From CAZUDI01 sp964618975 (lineage in GTDB: Bacteria; Desulfobacterota; Desulfomonilia; UBA1062), in NCBI GenBank assembly GCA_964618975.1, contig CAZUDI010000021.1, positions 1 to 61,613 on the forward strand: DNA of 61,613 bases, written 5' to 3'. The notes below the pieces were generated by a model. That model saw only the letters and a program-made list of their open reading frames with translations, was not told the origin of the DNA and made no database searches. Positions 53,447 to 61,613 of this stretch are shown one piece after another (the stretch's first letter is position 1; each line of letters opens with the position of its first letter). The position numbers and the translations under genes were made by a program.

Positions 53447-53645
53447 GGCGCCCTCGAGGGCCATACTAATACGGCGGCACGTGCAGGTAAAGGTTTTCAT
53501 CACCATAAATGGTGGGCAGTGTTCACCTATCCGTTCCGTTCCGGCTTACGGGTAAATGCATCAATGAATAGACGGTGCCATCAACTTACTGATGGGTGCA
53601 TAATTAAGCACAAAATAAGATGTGAAAACAGCCTTGCTGTATTTA

Positions 53646-53682
53646 ACTGGGGGAAACTTCTTTGTAAGAAGTTTCCCCCAGT
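53646..53682. repeat. Hairpin repeat, copy 1
   Basis: ACTGGGGGAAACTTCTT and its exact complement (17-base arms, three-base loop). Nearly the same 36-base unit recurs at 55956-55991 on the other side of the next gene. It may also terminate transcription. Confidence 0.75.
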
Positions 53683-53707
53683 CCCCTTTCATGAACCTCT
53701 AGTCTCT

Positions 53708-53780
53708 GGGGATGAACCCCAGGTCAAGCCCCCGCCTTGTCGCCTCAGGCAGCAAGGAAATTCAACTCCGAGCGGTTCAG
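53708..53780 (+). repeat. Dispersed palindromic repeat, copy
   Basis: Starts GGGGATGAACCCCAGGTCAA, has a central stem CCTTG...CAAGG with GCCT/AGGC and ends GGAAATTCAACTCCGAGCGG. Confidence 0.65.
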
Positions 53781-53823
53781 AGAACTGGGCACCACCATCG
53801 GCTGCGGAGGGAAGGCCGTCCCT

Positions 53824-55758
53824 TTAAGGCTTGCCGCCCGCCTGCTCCGGGGAACAGGGGCAATCCTCGCAGGGACCACGGCCATCCGAGAAACACAGGG
53901 TGCGGTTGCGCCCCGCCTGCTTGGCGCGGTACATGGCCGCATCCGCCTGCCGGATCAGCTCCTCGGCGCTCAGCCTGCACCCCTCACGGTTTTCGGCCAC
54001 CCCCAGGCTGACCGTGACGGACAGGGGCTCTTCCGGCGGACCAAAGGTCGCCTGCGCGATGCCCGTCCTGATCTTTTCCGCCAGGTAGAAGGCCTCACTG
54101 CAGGTGGTGTCGGGCAGTACAAGGAGGAACTCCTCGCCGCCATAGCGCCCGAAAACGTCCTCTTTGCGCACATGGTCCCGGACAAGGGCGGCCAGCTGGC
54201 TCAAAATCTGGTCACCCATGAGGTGCCCATAGGTGTCGTTGATGCACTTGAAGTGGTCGATGTCGAAGAAGACGAGTGCCAGGGGTCGCGCATGGCGTTG
54301 CGAGCGGCTCAGCTCCTTTTCGAGGGCATCGAGCGTGTAGGCGCGGTTATAGATGCCGGTGAGACGGTCCATGATGGAGGCGGTAAAAAAGGCCTCGTTC
54401 TTTTCCCTGAGCACCGTGTTGAGTTGCTCCAGCCGGTCACGCTGCGCATCGATCTGACGGTTCTTCTCCAGCAGCTGAACCTCGAAGCGCTCACGCTCGT
54501 CGATCAGGCGGTTGACCGAGTCGGAGAGGACCAGGAACTCAAGGAACGACAGGCGAGACCTGTCCACCCGCGAGCGGGTGGACAGCGCCTCGGTAAAGAA
54601 GGTCAGGAAGACATCGAACTGTCTTCGCACCATATGGATAAACCTGGCCACCACGAACATGACCCCTGCCGCGATAAGGCCGAGCACCAGCACGATGCGC
54701 ACGATGTTGTTTCTGAGTCTCTGGCGCAGGTCTTCCCGGAATTCGTAGAGATACATCTGGATCTTGTCCGTATGGAAGGACGCGCCGATAATCCAGCCCC
54801 AGCTTTCCAGGCTGCGCACGAAGGCCACCTTGGGGACGGGCTCGCTGCGGCCGGGACGGTGCCAGACATACTCCACAAAGCCGCCTTCCGGCCGAGCGGC
54901 GGCCGCATGCATCTGCGCACAGAGCTGCGGCGCACTCTCATTGAAGACGGCGCTCAGCTCGCGGCCCTCGTACGCATTATGGATATCGTTGGCGAGCACT
55001 TTGTCGTCATGGTAGTCCACCACGAAGAAGTAGTCCTCCGAATCTGCATCATAGCGCATGTGGGCGATGTTCTCGAGGACCTGTTCCTTGAGGTCGCCCT
55101 CGAACTCGTCCAGGTAGATCCCGGTCCCCAGGACCCAGCCGTAGGGCTCGAACAGCCTGACATAGGCCATCTTGGGGTGGAGGTCGTCTCCGGCGAAAGG
55201 CTTCCCCCCGTCATAGGTGAGATAGCCCCCTTCGTCCCCCCGGGCAAGCGCGATCATCTCCCGGATGGGGTTGCTTTCCTGGGAGTCCTTTAGATCGAGA
55301 AGGTTCTGCCCCTCGCGCCCGGACGGCAGGCCACTGAGTTCCTCGACCCCGTCGAGCGTGTAGATGAAATAGTAGCCATTGTCGTTCAGGAAGTGCACCG
55401 CCCTTAGGGTTTCCCGGATGGTGGTCTGGATCTCACCCTCCGGCCGGACCCCTATATTGGAGGAATAGAGATGCCCGGCGATGTCGCAGGCCTGTTCCAC
55501 CCGTCCTTTGAGCTCCCGCCGCAGGGAGAGCTCCCTCTGACTGCGCAAAATGGTGATAGACTCCAGGATGTTATCCACCCGACGCTGGACCTGCTCGCGC
55601 CTCTCCTGCTGATACCTTTGCTCCATGGCCTGGAGGTTCTCCCGAAAGGCCACATATTCGGAGGATATCCACAGATAGCCGCTCACCGAGGCGATAACGA
55701 GGATGATGGAGATCGACAGGAGGTATGCGATGGTAGAGATACGTGAGGGCCTCTTCAT
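53824..55758 (-). CDS. Cache-sensor diguanylate cyclase
   Basis: A 644-residue membrane protein. The first transmembrane helix is at about 12-30. A periplasmic double Cache-type sensor follows (about 50-340; e.g. DNGYYFIYTLDG and FEPYGWVLGTGIY, then a second copy with DYFFVVDYHDDKV). A second helix (about 355-375), a coiled-coil linker and a GGDEF domain complete it. The active site is GGEEF and R-K-E-D before it is an I-site. It likely senses a small periplasmic ligand and makes c-di-GMP. Cysteines cluster at the C-terminus (CEDCPCS). It is flanked on both sides by the same hairpin repeat. Confidence 0.9.
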   Translation of the reverse strand: MKRPSRISTIAYLLSISIILVIASVSGYLWISSEYVAFRENLQAMEQRYQQERREQVQRRVDNILESITILRSQRELSLRRELKGRVEQACDIAGHLYSSNIGVRPEGEIQTTIRETLRAVHFLNDNGYYFIYTLDGVEELSGLPSGREGQNLLDLKDSQESNPIREMIALARGDEGGYLTYDGGKPFAGDDLHPKMAYVRLFEPYGWVLGTGIYLDEFEGDLKEQVLENIAHMRYDADSEDYFFVVDYHDDKVLANDIHNAYEGRELSAVFNESAPQLCAQMHAAAARPEGGFVEYVWHRPGRSEPVPKVAFVRSLESWGWIIGASFHTDKIQMYLYEFREDLRQRLRNNIVRIVLVLGLIAAGVMFVVARFIHMVRRQFDVFLTFFTEALSTRSRVDRSRLSFLEFLVLSDSVNRLIDERERFEVQLLEKNRQIDAQRDRLEQLNTVLREKNEAFFTASIMDRLTGIYNRAYTLDALEKELSRSQRHARPLALVFFDIDHFKCINDTYGHLMGDQILSQLAALVRDHVRKEDVFGRYGGEEFLLVLPDTTCSEAFYLAEKIRTGIAQATFGPPEEPLSVTVSLGVAENREGCRLSAEELIRQADAAMYRAKQAGRNRTLCFSDGRGPCEDCPCSPEQAGGKP

Positions 55759-56128
55759 GGATGCCGGCTTCCCTGTTCGCTTTATGCGCTATGCGGACGC
55801 CTGGGAGAGTCCTTGCGACCGTCTCCTCTCCTATCGGCAAACGTCAGCCCTCACTTGACTAGGCCACGAGCGCTCAAACGGCGTGCACGCCCCTGATTCT
55901 TAGGTGCCTGAGTGAGATCCTGGTTATGGTGGGAGAAAAGGGTGTATCTCACATAACTGGGGGATACTTCTTGTAAGAGGCTTCCCCCAGTCCCCCATCA
56001 ATAACTTAAGTCTGTTCGATCGGTTGCAGACAATATCGGATGGGGATCACAGCCCCCCAAGGAGAAAGGCAACGGGCAAAAAACCCAACGACCCTCCTGG
56101 CCCCGCAAGGCGCAGGATCCCATGAAAC
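55759..56128. other. Non-coding region with a hairpin repeat
   Basis: About 370 bases without a gene; the only structure noted is the hairpin at 55956-55991. Confidence 0.55.
55956..55991. repeat. Hairpin repeat, copy 2
   Basis: Thirty-six bases that match copy 1 at most positions, with ACTGGGGGA/TCCCCCAGT arms. Same orientation as copy 1. Confidence 0.7.
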
Positions 56129-56617
56129 TCAGAGTTCGTAGAGGGTCTCGTCCACCTTCGGCCGGGGACGCTGGCCCGGACTGGAGGCCTTGGCCAGGAA
56201 GGGATCCTCGCTCTCGAGCAGGTCCCCCATCTCGGCCTCGATCTGATCGGGGTCCTCGCCGCGCTCCATACGGCTGAGGGCCTCTTCCATCCCCGCCCCC
56301 ATGGAGAGCCCCGCGGCATCGGTGAGCCGCCGCATGAGGCGCGCCGCCTGGCGGGGATCGTTCTCGTCGAGTCCCTGGGCCTCGCGGGAAAGCATGGCAA
56401 GCGCCTTTTCCATGCGCGCCTCGTCGATGGGTGGCAGGCCGTCATCGGCGCCGGAATCCTCCCCCCGGGCCCTGATGGTCGCAAAGAGGGACACCTTGCG
56501 CTTTAGCTCCACATCCCCGCACGCCGGGCACAAGGGGACCTTGTCGGTGTTCACCGATCGGGAAAGGAAGTTATAGACCGTGTTGCACCTGTGGCAGTAA
56601 AATTCGTAAATCGGCAT
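56129..56617 (-). CDS. FmdB-type zinc-ribbon protein
   Basis: A 162-residue protein. The N-terminal zinc ribbon of the FmdB/regulatory-protein family (MPIYEFYCHRC, then VPLCPACG) has two CxxC pairs. A long acidic helical tail (EDPDQIEAEMGDLLE) follows and is an extension beyond the usual 60-80 residues. FmdB proteins were first linked to formamidase regulation; the true role is unclear. It ends with KVDETLYEL. Confidence 0.82.
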   Translation of the reverse strand: MPIYEFYCHRCNTVYNFLSRSVNTDKVPLCPACGDVELKRKVSLFATIRARGEDSGADDGLPPIDEARMEKALAMLSREAQGLDENDPRQAARLMRRLTDAAGLSMGAGMEEALSRMERGEDPDQIEAEMGDLLESEDPFLAKASSPGQRPRPKVDETLYEL

Positions 56618-56958
56618 TGCAGCACCCCTTGCTCTAAACCTCGCAAACTCCCCCCGGGTATCGTGCCGACGTATCGCCGGCAGAATCCCCCTGGCAGGTC
56701 AGCTAACGAGAAACGTTCAGCCTTTCAATAGCAGGATTTTCCACACCGATCAAGACATGTGCTCACCGACTGCCGGGGCGGGCGCATGGTCGCCAAGGCA
56801 CGCCCCGGCCCCTATGGGGAGCCGCCGGCCGCGGAGATTGCGAGCCAGAGCAACCAAGCCCTCAGCCCCGAAGGATCGTCCCCTCGTGTTCAGGTATATG
56901 CCGAGGGGCGAGGCATCCCCGCGGCCTCGCCCCTCCGGTGAAAAGACGACCCGACCAG
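56618..56958. other. Non-coding region with terminator
   Basis: About 340 bases; the only clear structure is the hairpin 56903-56935. Frames here are GC-driven. Confidence 0.5.
56903..56935. terminator. Terminator of the ADC-PilZ gene
   Basis: GAGGGGCGAGGC (56903-56914) and its exact complement (56924-56935) follow the stop of the minus-strand gene at 56959. Confidence 0.7.
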
Positions 56959-58101
56959 CTAATGCGGGAGCAGGGTCTCGATCTCCTGCGAATTGCCCTC
57001 GATGAAACGCACCGCCAGGGCCTTGTGCGCCGAGCGAATAACCTCACCCTTGACCCAGAAGGTCTTGCCGAATTGGACGGCATTGATGTTGGCCTGCACC
57101 TCGGTGCCCACATCCAGGGGCATGTTCGCTTCGCAGCGCATCCCGCCCGGGCTCAGATCCGTGATCCGGATGGGGCCGTGGAACTCCTGGCCGCGGCTGG
57201 TGCCGTCGATATCCCCCCCCAAGTCCACCATCTGACGCTGGTGCTGCCGCTTTTCCCCGGCCATCACCCCCGGGCGACCCAGCTGGAATCCAAGGTTCTC
57301 CCACAGCATGCCCTTGAGATTCCAGGGCTGCAGGTTCTCCGGCCCGGAGAGCACGGCCTGCATGGAGGGGATATACTGATACATGAGCGCCCGTTGCGAC
57401 AGGAGCACCCCTGAGAGCTCGCGCGCGACAGAATGTGTGTCCCCGAGTTCGAGCTCCACGTTCCCACGTCCCAAGGCCAGGGCGTATTCCAGGGCATTGA
57501 CCCTGATTCGTACGCCCTGGGGCTGCCCGTTCTGCCAGAGGTGGCAGTGGTAGCTCAGGAGCCTCTTTTGCAGGGCCGGAAGTGGACGACATCTGAGGGT
57601 ACAGATATGCTCCTGGTCTTGACTCACTTCGCAGACTCGCCAGGCCTCATTCTGGCGGAATTCGATTGCCGCCAGGAAACGCGGAAAGCCCGCCATCTGG
57701 ACCCCGGAGGCAAGCGCCATCTCGGTGGTCACAGGCAGATGCAGGATGGCGAGGGAGATCTGCGAGTCCATGAACTGCCGCAGGAGGTTGTAGCCAGGGA
57801 CCTGGGCCGTGTCCGTGCGGTTGAGCACCACCGCCAGGGAGAGCTCGTTATGGGCCCCTATATCCGTGTCCCGATATTCCATGGCCCCCAGTGCCAGGGC
57901 GCCCACCCCCGGAAGGATCTGGGCCGGGCGCATGCTGGTGTCGGGCATGAGGGCTTTGAGGGCCGCAAGCCGGGCCGGGAAGAGTGCCAGCATGGCGGCA
58001 GCATCGCGATAAAAGATCGGCACCCTTATCTCTCCCCCGGCCGCACTCCACTGTACCTGTTTGATATATTTGAAGATATCGTCTCGCTGATACTGTCTCA
58101 T
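56959..58101 (-). CDS. Acetoacetate-decarboxylase-fold protein fused to PilZ
   Basis: A 380-residue protein. Residues 30-270 resemble acetoacetate decarboxylase (YRDTDIGAHNELSLAVVL near 77-94). The Schiff-base Lys region, normally Y/F-P-K-K, reads GFPRF (138-142), so the catalytic Lys is replaced by Arg. The last 100 residues are a PilZ domain with R-x3-R (KRQHQR) and DLSPGG. A c-di-GMP-controlled binder of small acids is a plausible role (inference). AAGGAGGAAGGGAG precedes the ATG; a start at 58185 is rejected. Confidence 0.78.
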   Translation of the reverse strand: MRQYQRDDIFKYIKQVQWSAAGGEIRVPIFYRDAAAMLALFPARLAALKALMPDTSMRPAQILPGVGALALGAMEYRDTDIGAHNELSLAVVLNRTDTAQVPGYNLLRQFMDSQISLAILHLPVTTEMALASGVQMAGFPRFLAAIEFRQNEAWRVCEVSQDQEHICTLRCRPLPALQKRLLSYHCHLWQNGQPQGVRIRVNALEYALALGRGNVELELGDTHSVARELSGVLLSQRALMYQYIPSMQAVLSGPENLQPWNLKGMLWENLGFQLGRPGVMAGEKRQHQRQMVDLGGDIDGTSRGQEFHGPIRITDLSPGGMRCEANMPLDVGTEVQANINAVQFGKTFWVKGEVIRSAHKALAVRFIEGNSQEIETLLPH

Positions 58102-58326
58102 CTCCCTTCCTCCTTTCTGATCTGCTTTTCCCAGGCTCATATATGACGATTGCATGCTATGGCTGCCAACGCCCAGACCGGACACTTCAGGAAGGCATGT
58201 GAATAAATATGACTATAATAAATAAAGACCACTGGGGTGAATGCAATGCGCCCCATAAAAGGGTGCCTCGCAGGGCGGTCGCACATGGAGGCGCAGTCAC
58301 CCCTATGACCAGGGCGGGAGGTCACC
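58102..58326. other. Intergenic region
   Basis: About 225 bases; no gene or strong structure noted. Confidence 0.4.
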
Positions 58327-58722
58327 TCAGGAATCAGATGCGGAGACTTGCGAAAGGTAGAAGGCCCTGGTCCTGGGCAAAAGCAGAAAGATACCCGCCA
58401 GGGCAAAGAGGCAGGCACTGAGGGCTCGAATGAGGTCCATGGCAGTGCCCGAGGCCTCCATTACCAGGGAAGACAGATGCATGGACACCATCAGCACATT
58501 GACCCCCACACAGAAGATGCGCCCCCAGGGTCTCAGGGAGAAGGCCACCACACAGCTCACCAGTCCGAGGGTGACCGGCAACAGTGCCACCGTTCCCGTA
58601 AAGAGCGCCTGGGCCGTCAGGGAGAACGACCAACTCGCCACCACCAGAATCAGGGCATAGCGGACACTGCGTGGATAGCGGGCAAAGGGTATCACAGGCG
58701 AGGCATCACGTCTTGCTGGCAT
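58327..58722 (-). CDS. Small four-helix membrane protein
   Basis: A 131-residue protein with about four hydrophobic helices (about 20-40, 43-63, 66-90, 95-118) and short charged ends. No family recognised. AAGGAA precedes the ATG. It overlaps the end of the upstream NERD-like gene by 17 bases, so they are likely cotranslated and act together in the membrane. Confidence 0.65.
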   Translation of the reverse strand: MPARRDASPVIPFARYPRSVRYALILVVASWSFSLTAQALFTGTVALLPVTLGLVSCVVAFSLRPWGRIFCVGVNVLMVSMHLSSLVMEASGTAMDLIRALSACLFALAGIFLLLPRTRAFYLSQVSASDS

Positions 58723-59416
58723 AGCGTTCCTTCACATAATAGGCAAAGCCCTCCACGATCTCCCGCTCCAGTACCGTCCCGTCGGTCTCGGCCCTGATGT
58801 GATCCGCCAGCCCTTCGGGAGATCGGATCGCGATGCCGTCATAGTCCGCAATCTCACTTCTTTCGGCCACCAGCACCGGATGCGGCATCACGTCCACCTG
58901 GTAGCCCTTGCGCAGGACGATGTTCACGAGGTGACAGACGCGCCAGAGATTACCGGTAAGGACCTCCAGGGTACGCTCTCCAGCGAAAAGAATTCCATCC
59001 CTGATACTTAGCTCACCCTCCTGACGCACATGGGCGATGATGCAGATACCCCCGGGCGAAAGCACGAGGAACTCGATGGGGAAGAGTTCTAAGATGAAGT
59101 CGTAGATGATGAAGTAGTTGTCATCGAGCCCCCTTAGCTCCCCGGCCACGGCGAGGTCCTGCTCGATGACCCTCTGGTAGGCCCCCTTTTGGAAGACCCT
59201 TTTCCAGCCTCGCGGATTGATCTTCAGAGAGACGAACAACATGAGCGCCAGGATGATGGCCAGGGGCACCAGTCCGGAAAGAAGCTCCCGCACGATGTCC
59301 CCCCTGAAGTCGATCATCAGCCCCAAGAGCACCACCAGCACGATGACCATCAGGGCCACATGGCGGGCTATGCCATGCTGCCTGACTTCTCCGGGATACC
59401 CGTGCATGAAAGCCAT
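58706..59416 (-). CDS. Membrane protein with NERD-like domain
   Basis: A 236-residue protein. Two N-terminal transmembrane helices (about 20-60) are followed by a soluble domain. Its DDNYFIIYDFILE and FPIEFLVLSPGGICIIAHV segments resemble the NERD (nuclease-related) fold, but the usual catalytic Lys after the I-strand is missing (AHV where E-x-K is expected). Assignment is tentative. The start at MAFMHGYPGEV follows AGGGGAG. It is paired with the following membrane protein by an overlap. Confidence 0.6.
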   Translation of the reverse strand: MAFMHGYPGEVRQHGIARHVALMVIVLVVLLGLMIDFRGDIVRELLSGLVPLAIILALMLFVSLKINPRGWKRVFQKGAYQRVIEQDLAVAGELRGLDDNYFIIYDFILELFPIEFLVLSPGGICIIAHVRQEGELSIRDGILFAGERTLEVLTGNLWRVCHLVNIVLRKGYQVDVMPHPVLVAERSEIADYDGIAIRSPEGLADHIRAETDGTVLEREIVEGFAYYVKERYASKT

Positions 59417-59557
59417 CGTCACGCTCCCCTGTATTCCTCCGGACCAAGGCCTTGGGGCCGCCGCCAGTGGATATGTTATAGCTGCCAAGGCATAGAAATG
59501 CAAATTGCTGCCCTGACTACGTTTTTACCTTGACTTCCCCAATGACCCCCAGGGGGG

Positions 59558-59590
59558 CCCGGCCCCTTCCATCTAATGGAAGGGGCCGGG
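59558..59590. terminator. Terminator of the permease gene
   Basis: CCCGGCCCCTTCCAT and its exact complement with a three-base loop, about 40 bases after the minus-strand stop at 59629. Confidence 0.75.
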
Positions 59591-59628
59591 AGGGGGAACG
59601 ATTGCCTCACCCTGAGGATGATAGGTAG

Positions 59629-61062
59629 CTACTGTTCATTCTTCATGATATCGCTGATCTGCTGGGCGATGCGGTCCGGCGAATCGCACGGAAAGACCGG
59701 TTCCTCGGTCTCATAGGCCTTGCGCCAGTTCTCACCGGCATAGATCAGCAGACACAGGACCAGTGCCGCGCCAAGACCCCAAGCTGCGCCGCGAGTGGCC
59801 AGGATGGCGCCGGCCACGCCGGCGATCCCCAGGTCGTTGAAAGAGCGTGATTTGAGCACGCCCACACGTACGCTCACATAGCCCTGGATAAGCATGGTGG
59901 AGGCCAGACCCACGCCCAGAATCGGCTTGACCGACGACACGATGGGCGCCAGGAAGTAGCCGGTCCAGGTGCCCCAGCGGAAGGATCCGGCCCCGCCGTT
60001 GATGGATTCCATGGCCTTGGGGCCGTGCTTGTAGCGTTCGCACACCACGACCTGCATGGCCGCCCACAGCGGGCCACACATGGAGATATCCGGGCCGATG
60101 ATGCTCATGATGGTATTGCGGACGCCGAAGATGATGTGCGACCGGTTGGGGTTGTAGTCCACCTTCTCGTCCGGGCGATATTTCTGGGCATCGTCGATGA
60201 GGGCCTGGGACTGGATCACGTCGCCGAAGACCACGATGTAGGCGCTGATGACCATGGGCAGACCGGTGATGAACATCTTGAACGGGGGCACCGGGATGGC
60301 ACCCAACATGGTGAATTCCCGGATGAGCGTGCCGAAGTCGGGGCGGGTGAAGATGTTGCCGTCGTAGGAGGGCCAGGGAAGCTCACCCAGCAGGGGTCCC
60401 ACAAAAATGGCCAGGGCCAATGCAGGCATCATACCGAGGTTGCCCAGATAGTAGAGCAGCTTGTTCTTGCGCCTCAGGTTCTTGAAACTCTCCGAAAAGA
60501 GAAAGAAGAAGGCGATGCCGATGCAGATGATGATGGTCCACGGGTTGGAGTCGAAGCTCTTGAGACCCTCGCCGGGCTTGAACACGATCATGACCGCCGC
60601 AAAGCCGGCCCCCATCAGGATGCCCGACTGGACGGCGTTGGGGATCAGGGACACGAAACGCTTGGCCAACCCGCTGACCCCCAGAAAGATGCAGAAGAGG
60701 CCGAAGGTGAGTTCGAAGGCGATCAGGGCCTGCATACGCTCCACCCCCGGGGCGAAGGTTTCAACATAGGCAATCAGCAGGGGGATAGCCGGCGTAACCC
60801 ATCCGGGGACCACCGGGTCACCGAAGGTGACATGCGCCAGGTACAGGGTGCCGTTGAGGATCACGATGGCCAACGCCACCTCGAAGGACATCCCCAGCTT
60901 GCCGGTGAGCACCGGGATAATCGCCAGACACACCGTGCACATGAGGAGACCCTGGATGTAGTCCGCCCACTCGAACCGGTAATGAATCCCCGGCAACCTG
61001 AGAGTGAGGGGCCCCAGCGGAATCCCCGGTTGAACCGCTCCAAATTCTCTCTTGATACTCAT
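59629..61062 (-). CDS. NCS2-like (xanthine/uracil-type) permease
   Basis: A 477-residue inner-membrane protein with about 12-14 hydrophobic segments, starting at LLMCTVCLAIIPVLTGKLG. The layout, e.g. IPNAVQSGILMGAGFAAVM and the charged ARCH-like loop DDAQKYRPDEKVDYNPNRSH, matches the NCS2/SulP-fold superfamily. The substrate is not readable; its neighbour is a CoA-transferase, so an organic acid is as likely as a nucleobase. AAGGGGGTAGC precedes the ATG. Confidence 0.7.
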   Translation of the reverse strand: MSIKREFGAVQPGIPLGPLTLRLPGIHYRFEWADYIQGLLMCTVCLAIIPVLTGKLGMSFEVALAIVILNGTLYLAHVTFGDPVVPGWVTPAIPLLIAYVETFAPGVERMQALIAFELTFGLFCIFLGVSGLAKRFVSLIPNAVQSGILMGAGFAAVMIVFKPGEGLKSFDSNPWTIIICIGIAFFFLFSESFKNLRRKNKLLYYLGNLGMMPALALAIFVGPLLGELPWPSYDGNIFTRPDFGTLIREFTMLGAIPVPPFKMFITGLPMVISAYIVVFGDVIQSQALIDDAQKYRPDEKVDYNPNRSHIIFGVRNTIMSIIGPDISMCGPLWAAMQVVVCERYKHGPKAMESINGGAGSFRWGTWTGYFLAPIVSSVKPILGVGLASTMLIQGYVSVRVGVLKSRSFNDLGIAGVAGAILATRGAAWGLGAALVLCLLIYAGENWRKAYETEEPVFPCDSPDRIAQQISDIMKNEQ

Positions 61063-61117
61063 GCTACCCCCTTTCTGATGTTGTACTCTTATTGATGAGA
61101 GAACCCCTCTCCCACCG

Positions 61118-61613
61118 CTACTGCCTGTAGATACGGGCCGCCTCGCGCTCGAGTTCCTCGCGGAAGTCGGGGTGAGCGATGTTGATCAGCGCCTTGGCGC
61201 GCTCGGGCACGGACTTGCCCTTCAGGTCGGCAAAGCCGTACTCGGTGACGATAAAGTGCACATCCGTGCGGTTGGTGGTCACACTGGCCCCCTCGTCGAT
61301 GCGTGGCACGATCCTCGAGACGGACCCCTTGGCCGCGGTGGAATGGAAGGCCAGGATCGACCGCCCGCCCCTGGACCAGGCCGCCCCGCGCACGAAGTCC
61401 GCCTGACCGCCGGTGCCGCTGTACTGCCTATAGCCGATGGTATCCGAGACCACCTGGCCCGTGAGGTCCACCTGCAGGGCCGAGTTGATGGAAACGACAT
61501 TATCATTTCTGGCGATCATGTTCGGGTCGTTGATATATCCTACGTAATATGACGCGATCTCCGGATTATTGTCCATGAACTCATACAGGCGGCCGCTTCC
61601 GACTGCAAAGGTG
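61118..61613 (-). CDS. CoA-transferase (acetyl-CoA hydrolase family), partial
   Basis: The C-terminal 164 residues of a protein whose start lies beyond the window. RLYEFMDNNPEIASYYVGY, SALQVDLTGQV and DVHFIVTEYGFADLKGKS are hallmarks of 4-hydroxybutyrate/butyryl-CoA:acetate CoA-transferases. It probably forms an operon with the permease 55 bases downstream, suggesting uptake and activation of a short carboxylic acid (inference). It is a relative, not a copy, of the fusion at 14932. Confidence 0.88.
   Translation of the reverse strand, partial: TFAVGSGRLYEFMDNNPEIASYYVGYINDPNMIARNDNVVSINSALQVDLTGQVVSDTIGYRQYSGTGGQADFVRGAAWSRGGRSILAFHSTAAKGSVSRIVPRIDEGASVTTNRTDVHFIVTEYGFADLKGKSVPERAKALINIAHPDFREELEREAARIYRQ

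Larger units (their letters stand above)
53447..53823. other. Non-coding region with two repeats
   Basis: About 375 bases without a gene; it holds the hairpin at 53646-53682 and a repeat copy at 53708-53780. Confidence 0.6.

Noticed and set aside
52145..53827. 560-residue plus-strand frame opposite recD2
   Set aside because: Low-complexity, repeat-like composition typical of an antisense shadow.
1..61613. CRISPR arrays and tRNA or rRNA genes
   Set aside because: No regularly spaced repeats and no tRNA T-arm-like GGTTCGAATCC sequence with matching stems were seen.

Overview
The window looks like part of a GC-rich, Gram-negative bacterial chromosome. Signal peptides, lipoboxes and predicted outer-membrane barrels point to a double membrane. 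A 2-hydroxyacyl-CoA dehydratase operon, which is oxygen-sensitive in known relatives, several c-di-GMP proteins, GatCAB and an NtrC-type regulator together suggest an anaerobic, former-deltaproteobacterial lineage (Desulfobacterota-like). That placement is inference. I see no tRNA, rRNA or CRISPR array.

Positions 1-4470 are an accessory island. After the last codons of uvrA comes a promoter, an attI-like site and three consecutive cassettes. Each cassette is one plus-strand gene followed by an attC-like folded palindrome: an ATPase with a C-terminal HEPN RNase motif, a small protein with paired cysteines, and a phospholipase-D-fold nuclease interrupted by an N-gap. No integrase gene is visible, so this fits an integrase-less attC cluster (CALIN), plausibly carrying anti-phage genes. 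The first two cassettes are visibly AT-rich compared with the rest.

Positions 4.9-13.8 kb hold a polyamine ABC transporter (potABCD), a PAS histidine kinase with an NtrC-like regulator, a MarR regulator coupled to a metallo-beta-lactamase-fold hydrolase, and a PAS-GGDEF diguanylate cyclase. From 14.0 to 25.0 kb are a pseudouridine synthase, a CoA-transferase/acetyltransferase fusion with a flavodoxin, an acyltransferase, a metallophosphoesterase, mtnA, and a gatC-gatA-gatB-nicotinate phosphoribosyltransferase operon.

Positions 25.0-38.2 kb hold an acyl-CoA synthetase, methylglyoxal synthase, a lipoprotein/outer-membrane-protein pair, the dehydratase operon (two subunits, a dehydrogenase, one activator) and a beta-propeller-like lipoprotein. 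From 38.4 to 45.0 kb are a primase-like protein, an outer-membrane protein, a stand-alone GuaA-like ATP pyrophosphatase, Sel1 and TPR proteins, an RpoH-like sigma factor and a PilZ protein.

Positions 45.3-50.5 kb form a dapF-purF-guaA-purF2 cluster. The second PurF has lost its glutaminase nucleophile, just as the separate GuaA-like protein lacks a glutaminase domain. The remainder holds RecD2, a Cache-GGDEF protein, an FmdB-type zinc-ribbon protein, an acetoacetate-decarboxylase-fold/PilZ fusion, small membrane proteins, an NCS2-like permease and the end of a CoA-transferase. Two families of short palindromic repeats are scattered through the intergenic regions from 25 to 56 kb.
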